A DNA stretch of 64,000 nt from Neobacillus sp. Marseille-Q6967. Its GTDB lineage: Bacteria > Bacillota > Bacilli > Bacillales > Cytobacillaceae. The stretch is from the NCBI RefSeq assembly GCF_946151075.1, contig NZ_CAMGZB010000001.1, positions 2,284,001 through 2,348,000 of the forward strand. The letters run 5' to 3'. Position 1 is the first letter of the stretch. Each line of letters starts with the position of its first letter. The translations under genes and the position numbers were made by a program. The notes under the pieces were generated by a model, which was given only the letters and a program-made list of their open reading frames with translations, was not told where the DNA came from and made no database searches. Of this stretch, positions 37,219 through 46,327 are shown piece by piece.

Positions 37219-37953
37219 ATGAACTTTAAAGATAAAGTGGTAATCGTTACAGGAGCTGCAAATGGAATTGGAAAGGGTGTTGCGCTTGAGTACCTCGAAA
37301 AGGGAGCGAAAGTAGTCGTTGCAGATCTAGATGGAAACATAGAGGGCCAAACGTTTAATCAACAAAATGTATTGTTCGTGAAGACGGATGTCAGGAAAGA
37401 ACAGGACATTATCCTTTTGATGAATAAAACGATAGAAAGGTTTGGACGGATTGATATATTAATTAATAACGCGGGTAAAGGATTATTTAAATCCGTTTAT
37501 GATGTGACTGTAGAAGAATGGGATGATATTATCCATACTAATTTACGCAGTGTCTTTCTTTGTTCCAGAGAAGCAGCAAGATATATGCGGGAAAATAAGC
37601 ATGGCGGCAGCATTGTCAATATTGCCTCCACAAGAGCACTAATGTCAGAACCGAATTCGGAAGGGTATGCGGCTACAAAAGGTGGAATTGTGGCAATCAC
37701 CCACGCCTTGGCAGCCTCCTTGAGTGAAGACCGAATTACTGTAAACGCTATCTCTCCGGGCTGGATTCACACAGGTGACTATGAACAATTAACTAAGTTA
37801 GACCACGAACAGCATTTATCTAAACGTGTTGGTAAACCTGACGATATCGCAAGGGCTTGTTTATATTTAACGGCAAAAGAAAACGACTTTGTTAACGGTA
37901 TTAATCTCGTCGTGGACGGTGGTATGACGAGAAAAATGATTTATGAAGAATAG
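37219..37953 (+). CDS. SDR-family oxidoreductase
   Basis: The 244-aa classical short-chain dehydrogenase has the cofactor loop TGAANGIGKG, NNAGKG, a catalytic Ser region (NIASTRAL) and YAATKGG with the Tyr and Lys. An Asp at the end of beta-2 (VVADLDG) suggests NAD preference. The substrate is unknown; glucose-1-dehydrogenase-like or 3-oxoacyl reductase activities are possible. The ATG at 37219 follows AAGGAG. It is flanked by terminators and stands alone, so context gives no hint. Confidence 0.82.
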   Translation: MNFKDKVVIVTGAANGIGKGVALEYLEKGAKVVVADLDGNIEGQTFNQQNVLFVKTDVRKEQDIILLMNKTIERFGRIDILINNAGKGLFKSVYDVTVEEWDDIIHTNLRSVFLCSREAARYMRENKHGGSIVNIASTRALMSEPNSEGYAATKGGIVAITHALAASLSEDRITVNAISPGWIHTGDYEQLTKLDHEQHLSKRVGKPDDIARACLYLTAKENDFVNGINLVVDGGMTRKMIYEE

Positions 37954-37988
37954 ACTGTCGGCGGATAATCCGTCTGACAGTCTTTTTT
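37952..37988 (+). terminator. Terminator of the SDR gene
   Basis: AGACTGTC (37952-37959) pairs with GACAGTCT (37976-37983), with an inner GGCGGAT/ATCCGTC stem, followed by TTTTTCT. It overlaps the stop codon. Confidence 0.85.
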
Positions 37989-38099
37989 CTTGCCAACAGC
38001 AGCCCCTGTTTTAGACGCTTCTACTTTTCCTATATAAACTTGCTGCAGGGTATGATAAAATAGTGTAAAAATTATGAAAATTAGAGAGGAGGATCATGA

Positions 38100-41000
38100 A
38101 TGAAGCTGCCGATTATACAATCAAAACTGCGTGTTCCAGTTGTTAAGGATGAGTTTATTAGGCGTGCAAGGCTGACCAGGAAAATGAAACAAATACCTGA
38201 ATATCCCTTAACCATTATCCATTCTGGAGCCGGTTTTGGAAAAAGTACCGCACTGGCTTTGTTTATGAGGGATGAAAATATCCGGGGCTGTTGGTATTCC
38301 ATTTCTTCATTGGATGACGACATTCTTCCTTTTCTATCATATTTAATTCATACTATACGCCGTGTGACCCCAGATTTTGGCCGGGAGATTTCAACATACA
38401 TAGAATCAATGGACCGCTATATTCGTGAAGAAGAATTGGGATTGTTATGTTCATTGTTTATTAACGAGATTCTTGAGGTAGATGAGGATATAACATTAAT
38501 TTTAGATGATTTTCACCAAATTGAGCACTCCTACACGATCAACAGTTGGTTGGAAATTCTCCTCGAGCATATCCCGGCAAATTTGCATTTAGTCATTTCG
38601 AGCCGAAGCCGTCCTGGATGGAAGCTGCTCACAAAAATGAAGGTTAGCGGCCAATTATTAGAAATTACGAAAGATGATCTCATTCTTACTATAGATGAAA
38701 TCGAAGTTTTGTTAACGGACCTTTATGGATTAGAAATATCATCAGAGCATTTACAAACCATCTATAAGATAACGGAAGGATGGGTCATTGCCCTTTGTAT
38801 GATAGCCCAGCAAATTCCTCTTGCAAATAGTATTGATTATGTATTTGAGCACTCCTCTCAATCTCTTCATGAATTATTTCAATATCTTGTAATGGAGGTC
38901 TTTGCAAAGCAGCCCCCAATCGTTCAGCAGTTTTTAGAGCAAACCTCAATCTTTGAAATCATTGAAGAAGTTGCATGTGATGAAATCATCGGATTTCACG
39001 GAACCTCCAATATGCTGGAGCAATTGAAGGAACGGAATTTATTTATTCAAAAGATTGGATCAAAACAATATCGTTATCACGCTCTTTTTAAAGAGTTCCT
39101 CGAAGATCATTTTCAAAAAAATCATCCTCATCATTTTGCTCTTTTACATGAGCGATGTGCACGTTTCTATGAGAGAAAAAACATGTGGGAAGAAGCACTT
39201 TTTCATTATAAAAAAATCAATCACATTAAGGCGATAGCTTCCATTCTTCAAGAGAGTGGATTAAAAATGCTTGAAACCGGAAAATTAAAAAGCTTATTGG
39301 ATCAGTTAATTTTGATACCTGAAGCAGAGATGGAAATCTATTATATGCTATGGTATTTAAAAGCTGAAGTCCTCCGTTATCGGTCACAATATCAGGAAGC
39401 TGAGATATGTTATGACAGGGCTTATAAGGCTGCGTTGAAACGAGAGGATTACCTTGGCATAAGTAAAGCTTTGGAAGGAAAGGCAAAGATTTATTTGGAT
39501 ACCATTCAGCCGCATCATGCGGAAAGACTTTTGTATGAGGCTATTGATGCAAGGGAAAAAAGTGTAAGCGATGAGGAAGAAAAAGCAAAATTATATTATC
39601 TGCTGTCTGAAAATCTACTAAACTCTGGTAAATCAACAAAGGCTGAAAAATGGCTGCAAAAGGCGAAGAATTTAAGTGCCAAAGTTTTAGACGGGAATAT
39701 CGAAGCAAGGCTCAATATTCGAACAGGCCGCTTTGACAAGGCCAGAAGAATACTAACCATGCAAAAAGATGAGCTAAAGGGAAATCACGGAAGCACGCTC
39801 CCGCAATCCCACCGGGAAACCGATTTATTATTATCGTTAATTGCCTCTTTTACAGGGGACGGGTTAAAAGCAAAAGAGCTGGCTCAGGCGGGAATCCAGC
39901 AGGGTATCAGTTTAAAGGCTCCGTTTGTAGAGGCATGCGGCTGGATTCGTATGGGCCACGCTGTTCAGATTATGAATAAGTACGATCTGCAATTAGCTGA
40001 ACAGTGTTACTATACAGCATTGGAGTTAATGGATAAGCTGAACGTTGAAAGAGGGAAAGCTGAACCGTTAATGGGATTGTGCATCCTCTATGGGATAAGG
40101 GGAGAATTTGAAAGGGCGTTAGAGGCGGGGCAAAAAGCTTTGCAGGAGACGGAAAGAGTCCAGGATGTCTGGCTCTCAGGTCTGATAAGTATTTGCATGG
40201 GAATTACTTGCATTTACAATCATCAGCTGTTTAAAGGAATGGAAATACTGGAGAACACAGAATTATTATTTGAGAAATGCGAAGATTCCTTTGGAAAAAT
40301 GCTAAGCAAGTTTTGGTTAGCCTATGTCTATTTTTTAGAGAAAAAAGTAGAGAGATTTAAAGTGCGGTTTGATGAGTTTTTACGAATTGTTCAGGCCAAT
40401 CGGTATGAATTTCTGTTTCACAAGCGGTCTGTTTTCAGCCCAGGGGATTTACAAATGTTTGTGCCTTTATTACTTGAATGCATCAAACAAGATATCCAAA
40501 AGCCTTATGCGTTAAAAATCCTCCAGGATTTAGGTGCTTCTGAATTAGATACCCACCCAGGCTATTCGATTCGCGTTCAAACCCTCGGACAATTTAGAAT
40601 CTGGCTTGGCGAAAAAGAGGTATCGGAAAAAGATTGGCAGCGGGAAAAAGCAAAGGAATTGTTTCAGCTGTTTGTCACTAAAAATGAGTTAATGACAAAA
40701 GATGAAATTCTGCAGCTGCTCTGGCCTGACCTAGATAAAAAAAGTGCAGACCGTGACTTTAAAGTCGCTTTAAACAGCCTCCACCATGTACTCGAACCAG
40801 CGCGTAAAGCAAGGGCGGCCCCTTTCTTTATTATACGTGAGGGAGTTTTTTATGGTCTAAATCCTCAAGCCGTAATCGAACTGGATATAACAGATTTCCA
40901 AGATTGGATTCAAAAAGGATTACATGATGATGACCCTGTAAAGTCCATTCCACACTTGGAAAAGGCGTTAGCAATATATTTGGGAGAATATTTACCTGAC

Positions 41001-41348
41001 CGCCGTTATGCAGATTGGTGCATTAGTAAAAGGGAAAGTATGCTCGTCTATTTTTTACGAGGTGCCGAGAAAATGGCTCAGCTTATGGTGCGCAGGGAAA
41101 ACTATGATTCTGTGATTTACTGGTGCGAAAAAATCATCTTACGTGATCGGACATGGGAAGAAGCCTATCGTTTACTTATGTACAGCTATTATCGAAAAAA
41201 TAACCGCCCACAGGCAATCAAGTGGTATCACAAATGCATGGAGGTATTAGAAGAGGAATTAGGTGTATCTCCCTTAGAACCTACGAAGCATATGTATAGC
41301 ATGATTATTGAATCTGAAAAATATAGTGATCAAGTGGAACAGCCTTAA
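38100..41348 (+). CDS. Large P-loop/TPR regulator with C-terminal winged-helix and BTAD domains
   Basis: The 1082-aa protein starts with a MalT-like NTPase domain (P-loop HSGAGFGKST at 41-50, Walker B-like LILDDFHQIEH). A long helical TPR-like region follows (about 350-810). The C terminus (about 826-1080) holds an OmpR-type winged helix (TLGQFRIWLGEKEV to LWPDLDKK) and a bacterial transcriptional activator domain. In Streptomyces SARP/AfsR proteins the winged helix and BTAD are N-terminal; here the order is reversed. It probably activates the following transporter/enzyme operon and the acyl-CoA ligase gene, because both promoters carry 11-bp-spaced direct repeats. The ATG follows GAGGAGG. 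The ligand, probably the transported compound or its CoA ester, is unknown. Confidence 0.85.
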   Translation: MKLPIIQSKLRVPVVKDEFIRRARLTRKMKQIPEYPLTIIHSGAGFGKSTALALFMRDENIRGCWYSISSLDDDILPFLSYLIHTIRRVTPDFGREISTYIESMDRYIREEELGLLCSLFINEILEVDEDITLILDDFHQIEHSYTINSWLEILLEHIPANLHLVISSRSRPGWKLLTKMKVSGQLLEITKDDLILTIDEIEVLLTDLYGLEISSEHLQTIYKITEGWVIALCMIAQQIPLANSIDYVFEHSSQSLHELFQYLVMEVFAKQPPIVQQFLEQTSIFEIIEEVACDEIIGFHGTSNMLEQLKERNLFIQKIGSKQYRYHALFKEFLEDHFQKNHPHHFALLHERCARFYERKNMWEEALFHYKKINHIKAIASILQESGLKMLETGKLKSLLDQLILIPEAEMEIYYMLWYLKAEVLRYRSQYQEAEICYDRAYKAALKREDYLGISKALEGKAKIYLDTIQPHHAERLLYEAIDAREKSVSDEEEKAKLYYLLSENLLNSGKSTKAEKWLQKAKNLSAKVLDGNIEARLNIRTGRFDKARRILTMQKDELKGNHGSTLPQSHRETDLLLSLIASFTGDGLKAKELAQAGIQQGISLKAPFVEACGWIRMGHAVQIMNKYDLQLAEQCYYTALELMDKLNVERGKAEPLMGLCILYGIRGEFERALEAGQKALQETERVQDVWLSGLISICMGITCIYNHQLFKGMEILENTELLFEKCEDSFGKMLSKFWLAYVYFLEKKVERFKVRFDEFLRIVQANRYEFLFHKRSVFSPGDLQMFVPLLLECIKQDIQKPYALKILQDLGASELDTHPGYSIRVQTLGQFRIWLGEKEVSEKDWQREKAKELFQLFVTKNELMTKDEILQLLWPDLDKKSADRDFKVALNSLHHVLEPARKARAAPFFIIREGVFYGLNPQAVIELDITDFQDWIQKGLHDDDPVKSIPHLEKALAIYLGEYLPDRRYADWCISKRESMLVYFLRGAEKMAQLMVRRENYDSVIYWCEKIILRDRTWEEAYRLLMYSYYRKNNRPQAIKWYHKCMEVLEEELGVSPLEPTKHMYSMIIESEKYSDQVEQP

Positions 41349-41365
41349 AAATCAGGCTGTTTTTG
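41339..41365 (+). terminator. Terminator of the BTAD regulator gene
   Basis: ACAGCCT (41339-41345) pairs with AGGCTGT (41354-41360), followed by TTTTG. It spans the stop codon and lies immediately before the SARP-like promoter. Confidence 0.7.
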
Positions 41366-41369
41366 TTTT

Positions 41370-41401
41370 GTAACTAAAATGTAACTCCCGTTTTCTATGA
41401 T
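41370..41401 (+). promoter_or_regulatory. SARP-like operator and promoter of the Liv-type operon
   Basis: GTAACT occurs at 41370-41375 and 41381-41386, an 11-bp period, and TATGAT follows at 41396-41401 after exactly 9 bp. No -35 box is seen in its place. SARP activators bind such 11-bp direct repeats about 8 bp upstream of the -10. The same layout precedes the ligase gene at 49574. Confidence 0.72.
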
Positions 41402-41451
41402 TATCCTAAAGCGATACAAACGTCATTTACAAATTTTAAGGGGGAAAAGAA

Positions 41452-42681
41452 GTGAAAGGATTTCGCGGGAGATGGGCAATACTGGGATTACTTATTTTTA
41501 TGATGGTTTTTGCAACCGCTTGCAGCTCCGATCAAACAGAAGGCGATGTAAAGGATGGGGAGAAGGAAGAGAGCCTTGAGCCAATTAAAATTGGTGTTCT
41601 TGCTTCTACTACTGGCGCCCTTGAGTCTTATGGCAAGCAAACGTTAAGAGGGTTTGAGCTGGGACTTGATTACGCAACAGATGGAACTATGGAAGTAGAA
41701 GGCAGAAAGATTGAGTTTGTTGTTGAGGATACAGAAACGAAACCAGAAGTAGCCGTTCAAAAAGCAACGAAATTATTAGAAGAAGATCAAGTCGACTTCT
41801 TAGTTGGGTCATCCAGTTCAGCCGATACTTTAGCGGTTCTTCCGCTAGCTGAAGAATACCAAAAAATCATGATCGTCGAACCGGCTGCAGCTGATAGTAT
41901 TACAGGTTCAGAGTTCAATAAGTATATTTTCCGCTCGGCACGCAACTCTTCCCAAGATGCGGTTGCAGGTGCCGCAGCGATCGCGAAAAAAGGTGTTAAA
42001 ATTGCAACCCTTGCGCCTGATTATTCATTTGGACGTGATGGGGTGGCAGCTTTTAAAGAAGCAGCGGAGAAGCTTGGTGCAGATATTATTCTAGAAGAAT
42101 ATGCCGATCCAGCAGCGACGGATTTCACGTCTAACATTCAAAAAATTATTGATGCAAAGCCTGACTATTTATTTGTTGTTTGGGCGGGCGCAAACTCTCC
42201 TTGGAAGCAAATCTCTGACATGAAAGTAGCAGATAAAGGAATCAAAATCTCAACGGGTGCACCGGATATTGCGGCACTGGCCACAATGGAACCGCTTGTT
42301 GGTATGGAGGGCTTTACCGTTTATTATCATGATCTGCCGAAAAATGAAATCAACGACTGGCTTGTTGAAGAGCATAAGAAAAGATTTAACGGTGATGTTC
42401 CGGACTTATTCACACCGGGCGGTATGAGTGCAGCCATTTCCATTGTAGAAGCTTTAAAGAAAACAAAAGGGGATACAAATGCTGACAAACTCATTGAAAC
42501 GATGGAAGGAATGAGCTTTGAAACACCGAAAGGCAAAATGACCTATCGTGCCGAAGATCACCAGGCATTGCAAGCCTTATATGCAATTAAACTGGAAAAG
42601 AAGGACGGCGTTCCTTATCCAGTACCTGTACTAATCAGGGAATTATCTCCTGAAGAAACGGCGCCTCCGGTACGTAATTAA
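41452..42681 (+). CDS. Liv-type ABC transporter substrate-binding lipoprotein
   Basis: The 409-aa protein has a lipoprotein signal peptide with lipobox ATAC and Cys24 as lipid anchor. It is followed by a type-I periplasmic-binding fold with IKIGVLASTTGALESYGKQTLRG typical openings (only the core is cited here: STTGALESYG). It should capture a substrate outside the membrane for the LivGFHM-like proteins downstream. This family binds branched-chain amino acids but also amides, urea and aromatic acids; given the acyl-CoA and ketoacyl enzymes downstream, an organic acid is at least as likely. The GTG start follows AGGGGG. It is the first gene of the operon. Confidence 0.88.
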   Translation: MKGFRGRWAILGLLIFMMVFATACSSDQTEGDVKDGEKEESLEPIKIGVLASTTGALESYGKQTLRGFELGLDYATDGTMEVEGRKIEFVVEDTETKPEVAVQKATKLLEEDQVDFLVGSSSSADTLAVLPLAEEYQKIMIVEPAAADSITGSEFNKYIFRSARNSSQDAVAGAAAIAKKGVKIATLAPDYSFGRDGVAAFKEAAEKLGADIILEEYADPAATDFTSNIQKIIDAKPDYLFVVWAGANSPWKQISDMKVADKGIKISTGAPDIAALATMEPLVGMEGFTVYYHDLPKNEINDWLVEEHKKRFNGDVPDLFTPGGMSAAISIVEALKKTKGDTNADKLIETMEGMSFETPKGKMTYRAEDHQALQALYAIKLEKKDGVPYPVPVLIRELSPEETAPPVRN

Positions 42682-42706
42682 TAGCAAGGTTTCAATATTA
42701 TTTTAT

Positions 42707-42740
42707 GAGGGTTCGACCATGAACAAGGATGGTCACCCTC
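42707..42740 (+). terminator. Attenuator-like hairpin after the binding-protein gene
   Basis: GAGGGTTCGACCAT pairs with ATGGTCACCCTC, with a small bulge and an 8-nt loop, followed by a weak TTCCTTATTT. It probably lowers read-through so the binding protein is made in excess over the membrane subunits. Confidence 0.5.
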
Positions 42741-42776
42741 TTCCTTATTTCTATCCTTAAGAATGGTGGTGAAGTT

Positions 42777-43535
42777 GTGTCAACCCTAATTGAAACAACT
42801 GATTTATCGATTACCTTTGGGGGACATACTGCAGTTGACTCGGTAAGTATTGCAGTCCCTGAAAAACATTTTAAATCCATTATCGGACCAAACGGTGCCG
42901 GAAAAACAACTTTTTTTAATCTGTTGAGCGGACAATTAACACCGTCTAACGGGAAAATTTATTACCGTGGAAAAGATATCACCAAATTTTCGCCAACCAA
43001 ACGAACCAGAGAAGGAATCGGCCGATCCTTTCAAATCACGAACGTGTTCCCCAATTTAACGGTTCTGGAAAATGTTCGGCTGGCAGTGCAATCAAAGGCG
43101 GGTGTCCGGTATCAGATGCTGCTTCATTATAAAAGCTATCGGGAATTCGAGACAAAGGCTTTGGAATGGTTAAAGCTCGTTCTTCTCGATGACAAAAAGG
43201 ATTCACTTGCAAGTAATCTAGCACATGGCGAAAAACGTAAGTTGGAGATGGCGATGCTTTTAGCGCTGGAAACGGAAGTACTGCTTTTAGATGAGCCAAC
43301 GGCAGGTATGAGCTTAGAAGAAGTTCCTGCTATTTTAGCAGTAATTAAAAGGATAAAAGAACAAGGTAACCGGACGATTGTTTTGATTGAACACAAAATG
43401 GATATGATTCTAGATTTATCCGATTCGGTTATGGTGTTATTTAATGGCAGGCTGCTGGCGGATGGGACGCCAGAGGAAATTATGAAAAATGAAACCGTCC
43501 AGTCTGCTTATTTAGGAGGTCTTTACGATGAGTGA
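42777..43535 (+). CDS. Liv-type ABC transporter ATPase (LivG-like)
   Basis: The 252-aa ATPase has Walker A GPNGAGKTT, the LivG-type signature LAHGEKRKLEMAMLL and Walker B VLLLDEPTAGM. It powers import together with the LivF-like ATPase. The GTG start at 42777 follows GGTGGTGA; the frame is open to 42729, but the upstream start lies in the attenuator hairpin. It overlaps the next gene by 8 bp. Confidence 0.9.
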   Translation: MSTLIETTDLSITFGGHTAVDSVSIAVPEKHFKSIIGPNGAGKTTFFNLLSGQLTPSNGKIYYRGKDITKFSPTKRTREGIGRSFQITNVFPNLTVLENVRLAVQSKAGVRYQMLLHYKSYREFETKALEWLKLVLLDDKKDSLASNLAHGEKRKLEMAMLLALETEVLLLDEPTAGMSLEEVPAILAVIKRIKEQGNRTIVLIEHKMDMILDLSDSVMVLFNGRLLADGTPEEIMKNETVQSAYLGGLYDE

Positions 43536-44235
43536 GCTGCTGAAGCTTAACAAAGTCGAAACGCATATTGCGCAATATCATATTTTACAAGGTGTAAACA
43601 TCACTGTGAAAGCAGGTGAAGTCACCGTTCTCTTGGGGCGAAACGGCGCGGGAAAAACAACGACACTCCGGACGGTTATGGGCCTGAATCCAGCTTCAAA
43701 GGGAAGTGTCGTTTATAAAGGGCAAGAAATTCAAACTATGCCCACCTATACGATTGCCAAAAAAGGAATTGGCTATGTCCCAGAGGATCAGGGTATCTTC
43801 GGCGGGCTGACAGTGGAAGAAAATATGAAAGTCGCCATTCAAAACGATAATGAAGAAACAGCTAAACGAATGGATTATATATTAAATCTATTTCCAGATT
43901 TAAAGAAGTTTTGGAAAAAGCCCGGCGGTTTGCTGAGCGGCGGCCAAAAACAAATGCTGTCGATTGCAAGAGCTTATATAAATGAAAACGAACTTCTGCT
44001 GATTGACGAGCCTAGTAAAGGTCTCGCTCCGATTGTGGTGGAAAAGGTAATGGAATCAATCTTACAGATGAAGGATCAAACAACAATTGTATTAGTAGAA
44101 CAAAATTTTATGATGGCCAGTACTATTGGTGATTGTTTCTACATTATTGATGATGGCAGGACCGTTAGTCATGGGTCCATGAAACAATTAAAAGAAGATG
44201 AAGAAATGAAACGGAAATATTTAGGGATTGCTTAG
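43528..44235 (+). CDS. Liv-type ABC transporter ATPase (LivF-like)
   Basis: The 235-aa ATPase has Walker A GRNGAGKTT, the signature LLSGGQKQMLSIARA and Walker B LLLIDEPSKGL, the normal LivF set. It pairs with the LivG-like ATPase, whose gene it overlaps by 8 bp. An AGGAGG within the preceding gene serves as its ribosome site. Confidence 0.9.
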   Translation: MSELLKLNKVETHIAQYHILQGVNITVKAGEVTVLLGRNGAGKTTTLRTVMGLNPASKGSVVYKGQEIQTMPTYTIAKKGIGYVPEDQGIFGGLTVEENMKVAIQNDNEETAKRMDYILNLFPDLKKFWKKPGGLLSGGQKQMLSIARAYINENELLLIDEPSKGLAPIVVEKVMESILQMKDQTTIVLVEQNFMMASTIGDCFYIIDDGRTVSHGSMKQLKEDEEMKRKYLGIA

Positions 44236-44250
44236 GGAAGGAGGAAAGGT

Positions 44251-45117
44251 TTGGTGGAATTATTTTTCAATTTAACGTTAAATGGACTGGCAACAGGCAT
44301 GCTGATTTTTCTTTTAGCTGCAGGCTTAACATTGATTTTTGGCCTGATGGATGTCCTAAACTTTGCTCATGGTGGATTATTTGCATGGGGAGCCTACAGT
44401 GGTTTATGGGTTTATTCCAGTACTGGCAGCTTCTTTATCGGGATTATCGGAGCCATTATTACCGGCTTTCTGCTCGGAATTATAACAGAGAAATGGATTA
44501 TTAAACCCGTTTACGGCAATCATGTGCAGCAGATATTGATTACACTCGGCTTAATGCTGGTGCTGTCAGAAATGCTGAAAGTAATTTGGGGGCCCAATCA
44601 GTTGACAGCCAACCCACCTGAATATTTAAGCGGAAGCTGGGAGTTAGGCGGCATTATCATTATTAAATATCGTTTGTTTATTATTGGTGTGGGACTGCTT
44701 GTGTTTGGACTCGTACAGTACCTGCTCAAAAAAACAAAGATCGGGCTTGTTGTCCGCGCTGGGGTTATGAATAAAGAAATGGTGCAGGCATTAGGGATTA
44801 ATATTCAAAAGGTATTTATGTTTGTATTTATGATTGGCTCTGGAATGGCGGCTCTCGGGGGAGTACTGCTCGGACCATATTCTGGTGTTATTCATGCAGG
44901 AATGGGAATGGAATTTGCCATTTTGGCGTTTATTGTCGTTGTCATCGGCGGCATGGGCAACTTTACAGGGTCGGTATTGGCCGCGATTTTAGTAGGATTA
45001 TCCGGTTCGTTTATGGCCTATTATGTACCAGAGCTTTCCTTAGCGGTAAATATGCTTTTAATGGCTGTTGTTTTAATTGTCCGGCCGCAAGGATTATTTG
45101 GAGGAGGAAAGGGGTGA
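44251..45117 (+). CDS. Liv-type ABC transporter permease (LivH-like)
   Basis: The 288-aa protein has about eight membrane helices and LivH motifs such as LIFGLMDVLNFAHGGLF and FAILAFIVVVIGGMGNF. It forms the membrane channel with the LivM-like permease. AAGGAGG at 44238-44244 serves either the TTG at 44251 (spacing 6) or the GTG at 44254 (spacing 9). The next start lies 4 bp after its stop codon. Confidence 0.88.
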   Translation: MVELFFNLTLNGLATGMLIFLLAAGLTLIFGLMDVLNFAHGGLFAWGAYSGLWVYSSTGSFFIGIIGAIITGFLLGIITEKWIIKPVYGNHVQQILITLGLMLVLSEMLKVIWGPNQLTANPPEYLSGSWELGGIIIIKYRLFIIGVGLLVFGLVQYLLKKTKIGLVVRAGVMNKEMVQALGINIQKVFMFVFMIGSGMAALGGVLLGPYSGVIHAGMGMEFAILAFIVVVIGGMGNFTGSVLAAILVGLSGSFMAYYVPELSLAVNMLLMAVVLIVRPQGLFGGGKG

Positions 45118-45121
45118 GAGC

Positions 45122-46117
45122 ATGAAAATGTTACAAAATCATCGAATGACAGCCATTTATTTAATAGTTGCTGCTTTTCTGCTCATCCTTCCGTTTGTCT
45201 ACGAATCTAGGAATATGCTCATTCTATTAACACAAATTTTTGTGTTTGCTATTTTAGCGATGAGTTATGATTTGTTACTTGGCTTTACAGGGATTGTTTC
45301 CTTTGGTCATGCGATGTTTTTTGGAATCGGCGCATACTCCATCGGAATTTTTATGAAACGGTTTGAACCGACTTTGTTAAACTTTGTGCTCGCCGTAATT
45401 ACGACGATATTACTTACAGCTCTTGTCAGCTTTCTTGTCGGCTTGCTGACACTTCGGCTAAAAAGTCATTTCTATGCCATGTTGACGATGGCGTTGGCTG
45501 GTTTGTTTCTAGTGTTAGCGGAAAAATGGAGGACGTTAACATTTGGAAATGACGGGTTTACCTTCCGTGTTCCGGAGTTATTTGTTGACCGTACAAATTT
45601 TTATCTTATTTGTTTATTGGTAATGATTGCCGTGTTTATGCTGCTGAATCGGTTTACCAATTCCCCGCTTGGAAAGGTACTGCAGGCGATACGGGAAAAT
45701 GAACAAAGAACAGAGTCACTCGGATTTCAGGTTTTACATTATAAAATTGCTGCCAGCGTTGTTTCAGGTGTACTTGCGGGTATTGCTGGGATTTTGTATG
45801 CGATGTCGCTTCGGTATGTGAATACAAGTGTATTTTCAATGGACATTACATTAGATGCCTTATTAATGACGATAATTGGCGGTGTGGGAACGTTGGTAGG
45901 TGCGATCATCGGTGCCGGTTTAATTGAATTTGCCCATGACGGGTTAACGGAACTTGCGAAAGAACACTGGATTTTTGAACGGTGGATTATCTTTTTCGGC
46001 ATCATTTATATTCTTGTCGTGATTTTCTTCCCGCTTGGAATTGTTGGTACGCTAAAAAGATTTTCGTGGAAACGAAAAAAACAGCCTTCCGTTAAGGAAG
46101 AAAAAATAACTGGTTAA
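45122..46117 (+). CDS. Liv-type ABC transporter permease (LivM-like)
   Basis: The 331-aa protein has about ten membrane helices and the LivM signature GFTGIVSFGHAMFFGIGAY and IGGVGTLVGA. It is the second channel subunit. The ATG at 45122 follows GGGGTGAG; the frame is open to 45077 inside livH but without a suitable ribosome site. The C-terminal tail is very basic (RKKQPSVKEEK). The next gene, a 59-aa reading frame, follows 13 bp after its stop. Confidence 0.88.
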   Translation: MKMLQNHRMTAIYLIVAAFLLILPFVYESRNMLILLTQIFVFAILAMSYDLLLGFTGIVSFGHAMFFGIGAYSIGIFMKRFEPTLLNFVLAVITTILLTALVSFLVGLLTLRLKSHFYAMLTMALAGLFLVLAEKWRTLTFGNDGFTFRVPELFVDRTNFYLICLLVMIAVFMLLNRFTNSPLGKVLQAIRENEQRTESLGFQVLHYKIAASVVSGVLAGIAGILYAMSLRYVNTSVFSMDITLDALLMTIIGGVGTLVGAIIGAGLIEFAHDGLTELAKEHWIFERWIIFFGIIYILVVIFFPLGIVGTLKRFSWKRKKQPSVKEEKITG

Positions 46118-46130
46118 AAGGAGGCAGTGT

Positions 46131-46310
46131 ATGGAATCATTACCGATTGCTTCCTTCGTTGTTCGCTTTCAGGTAACAGCAGTGGAGAAGGAAACAGGAA
46201 AAAAACAGTGGAGAATTAAAGTTACTCATGTCCAGGAAGAACGGGAAACATTATTTGAAACCATTGAAGAGGCATGTGTATTTATGAAGGAAATGGCAGA
46301 AGACTCCTAG
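46131..46310 (+). CDS. 59-aa protein of unknown function within the Liv/ketoacyl-synthase operon
   Basis: A small reading frame starts with ATG at 46131, 6 bp after AAGGAGG, and ends 17 bp before the ketoacyl-synthase-like gene. The 59-aa protein is charged and soluble: a probable beta-hairpin (IASFVVRFQVTAVEKE) and then KKQWRIKVTHVQ, ending in an acidic helix (LFETIEEACVFMKEM). The strong ribosome site and tight operon spacing support a real gene. I do not recognise it. A small partner or regulator of the following enzyme is a reasonable guess. Confidence 0.72.
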   Translation: MESLPIASFVVRFQVTAVEKETGKKQWRIKVTHVQEERETLFETIEEACVFMKEMAEDS

Positions 46311-46327
46311 CGTAAGAGGTGAAAGTT

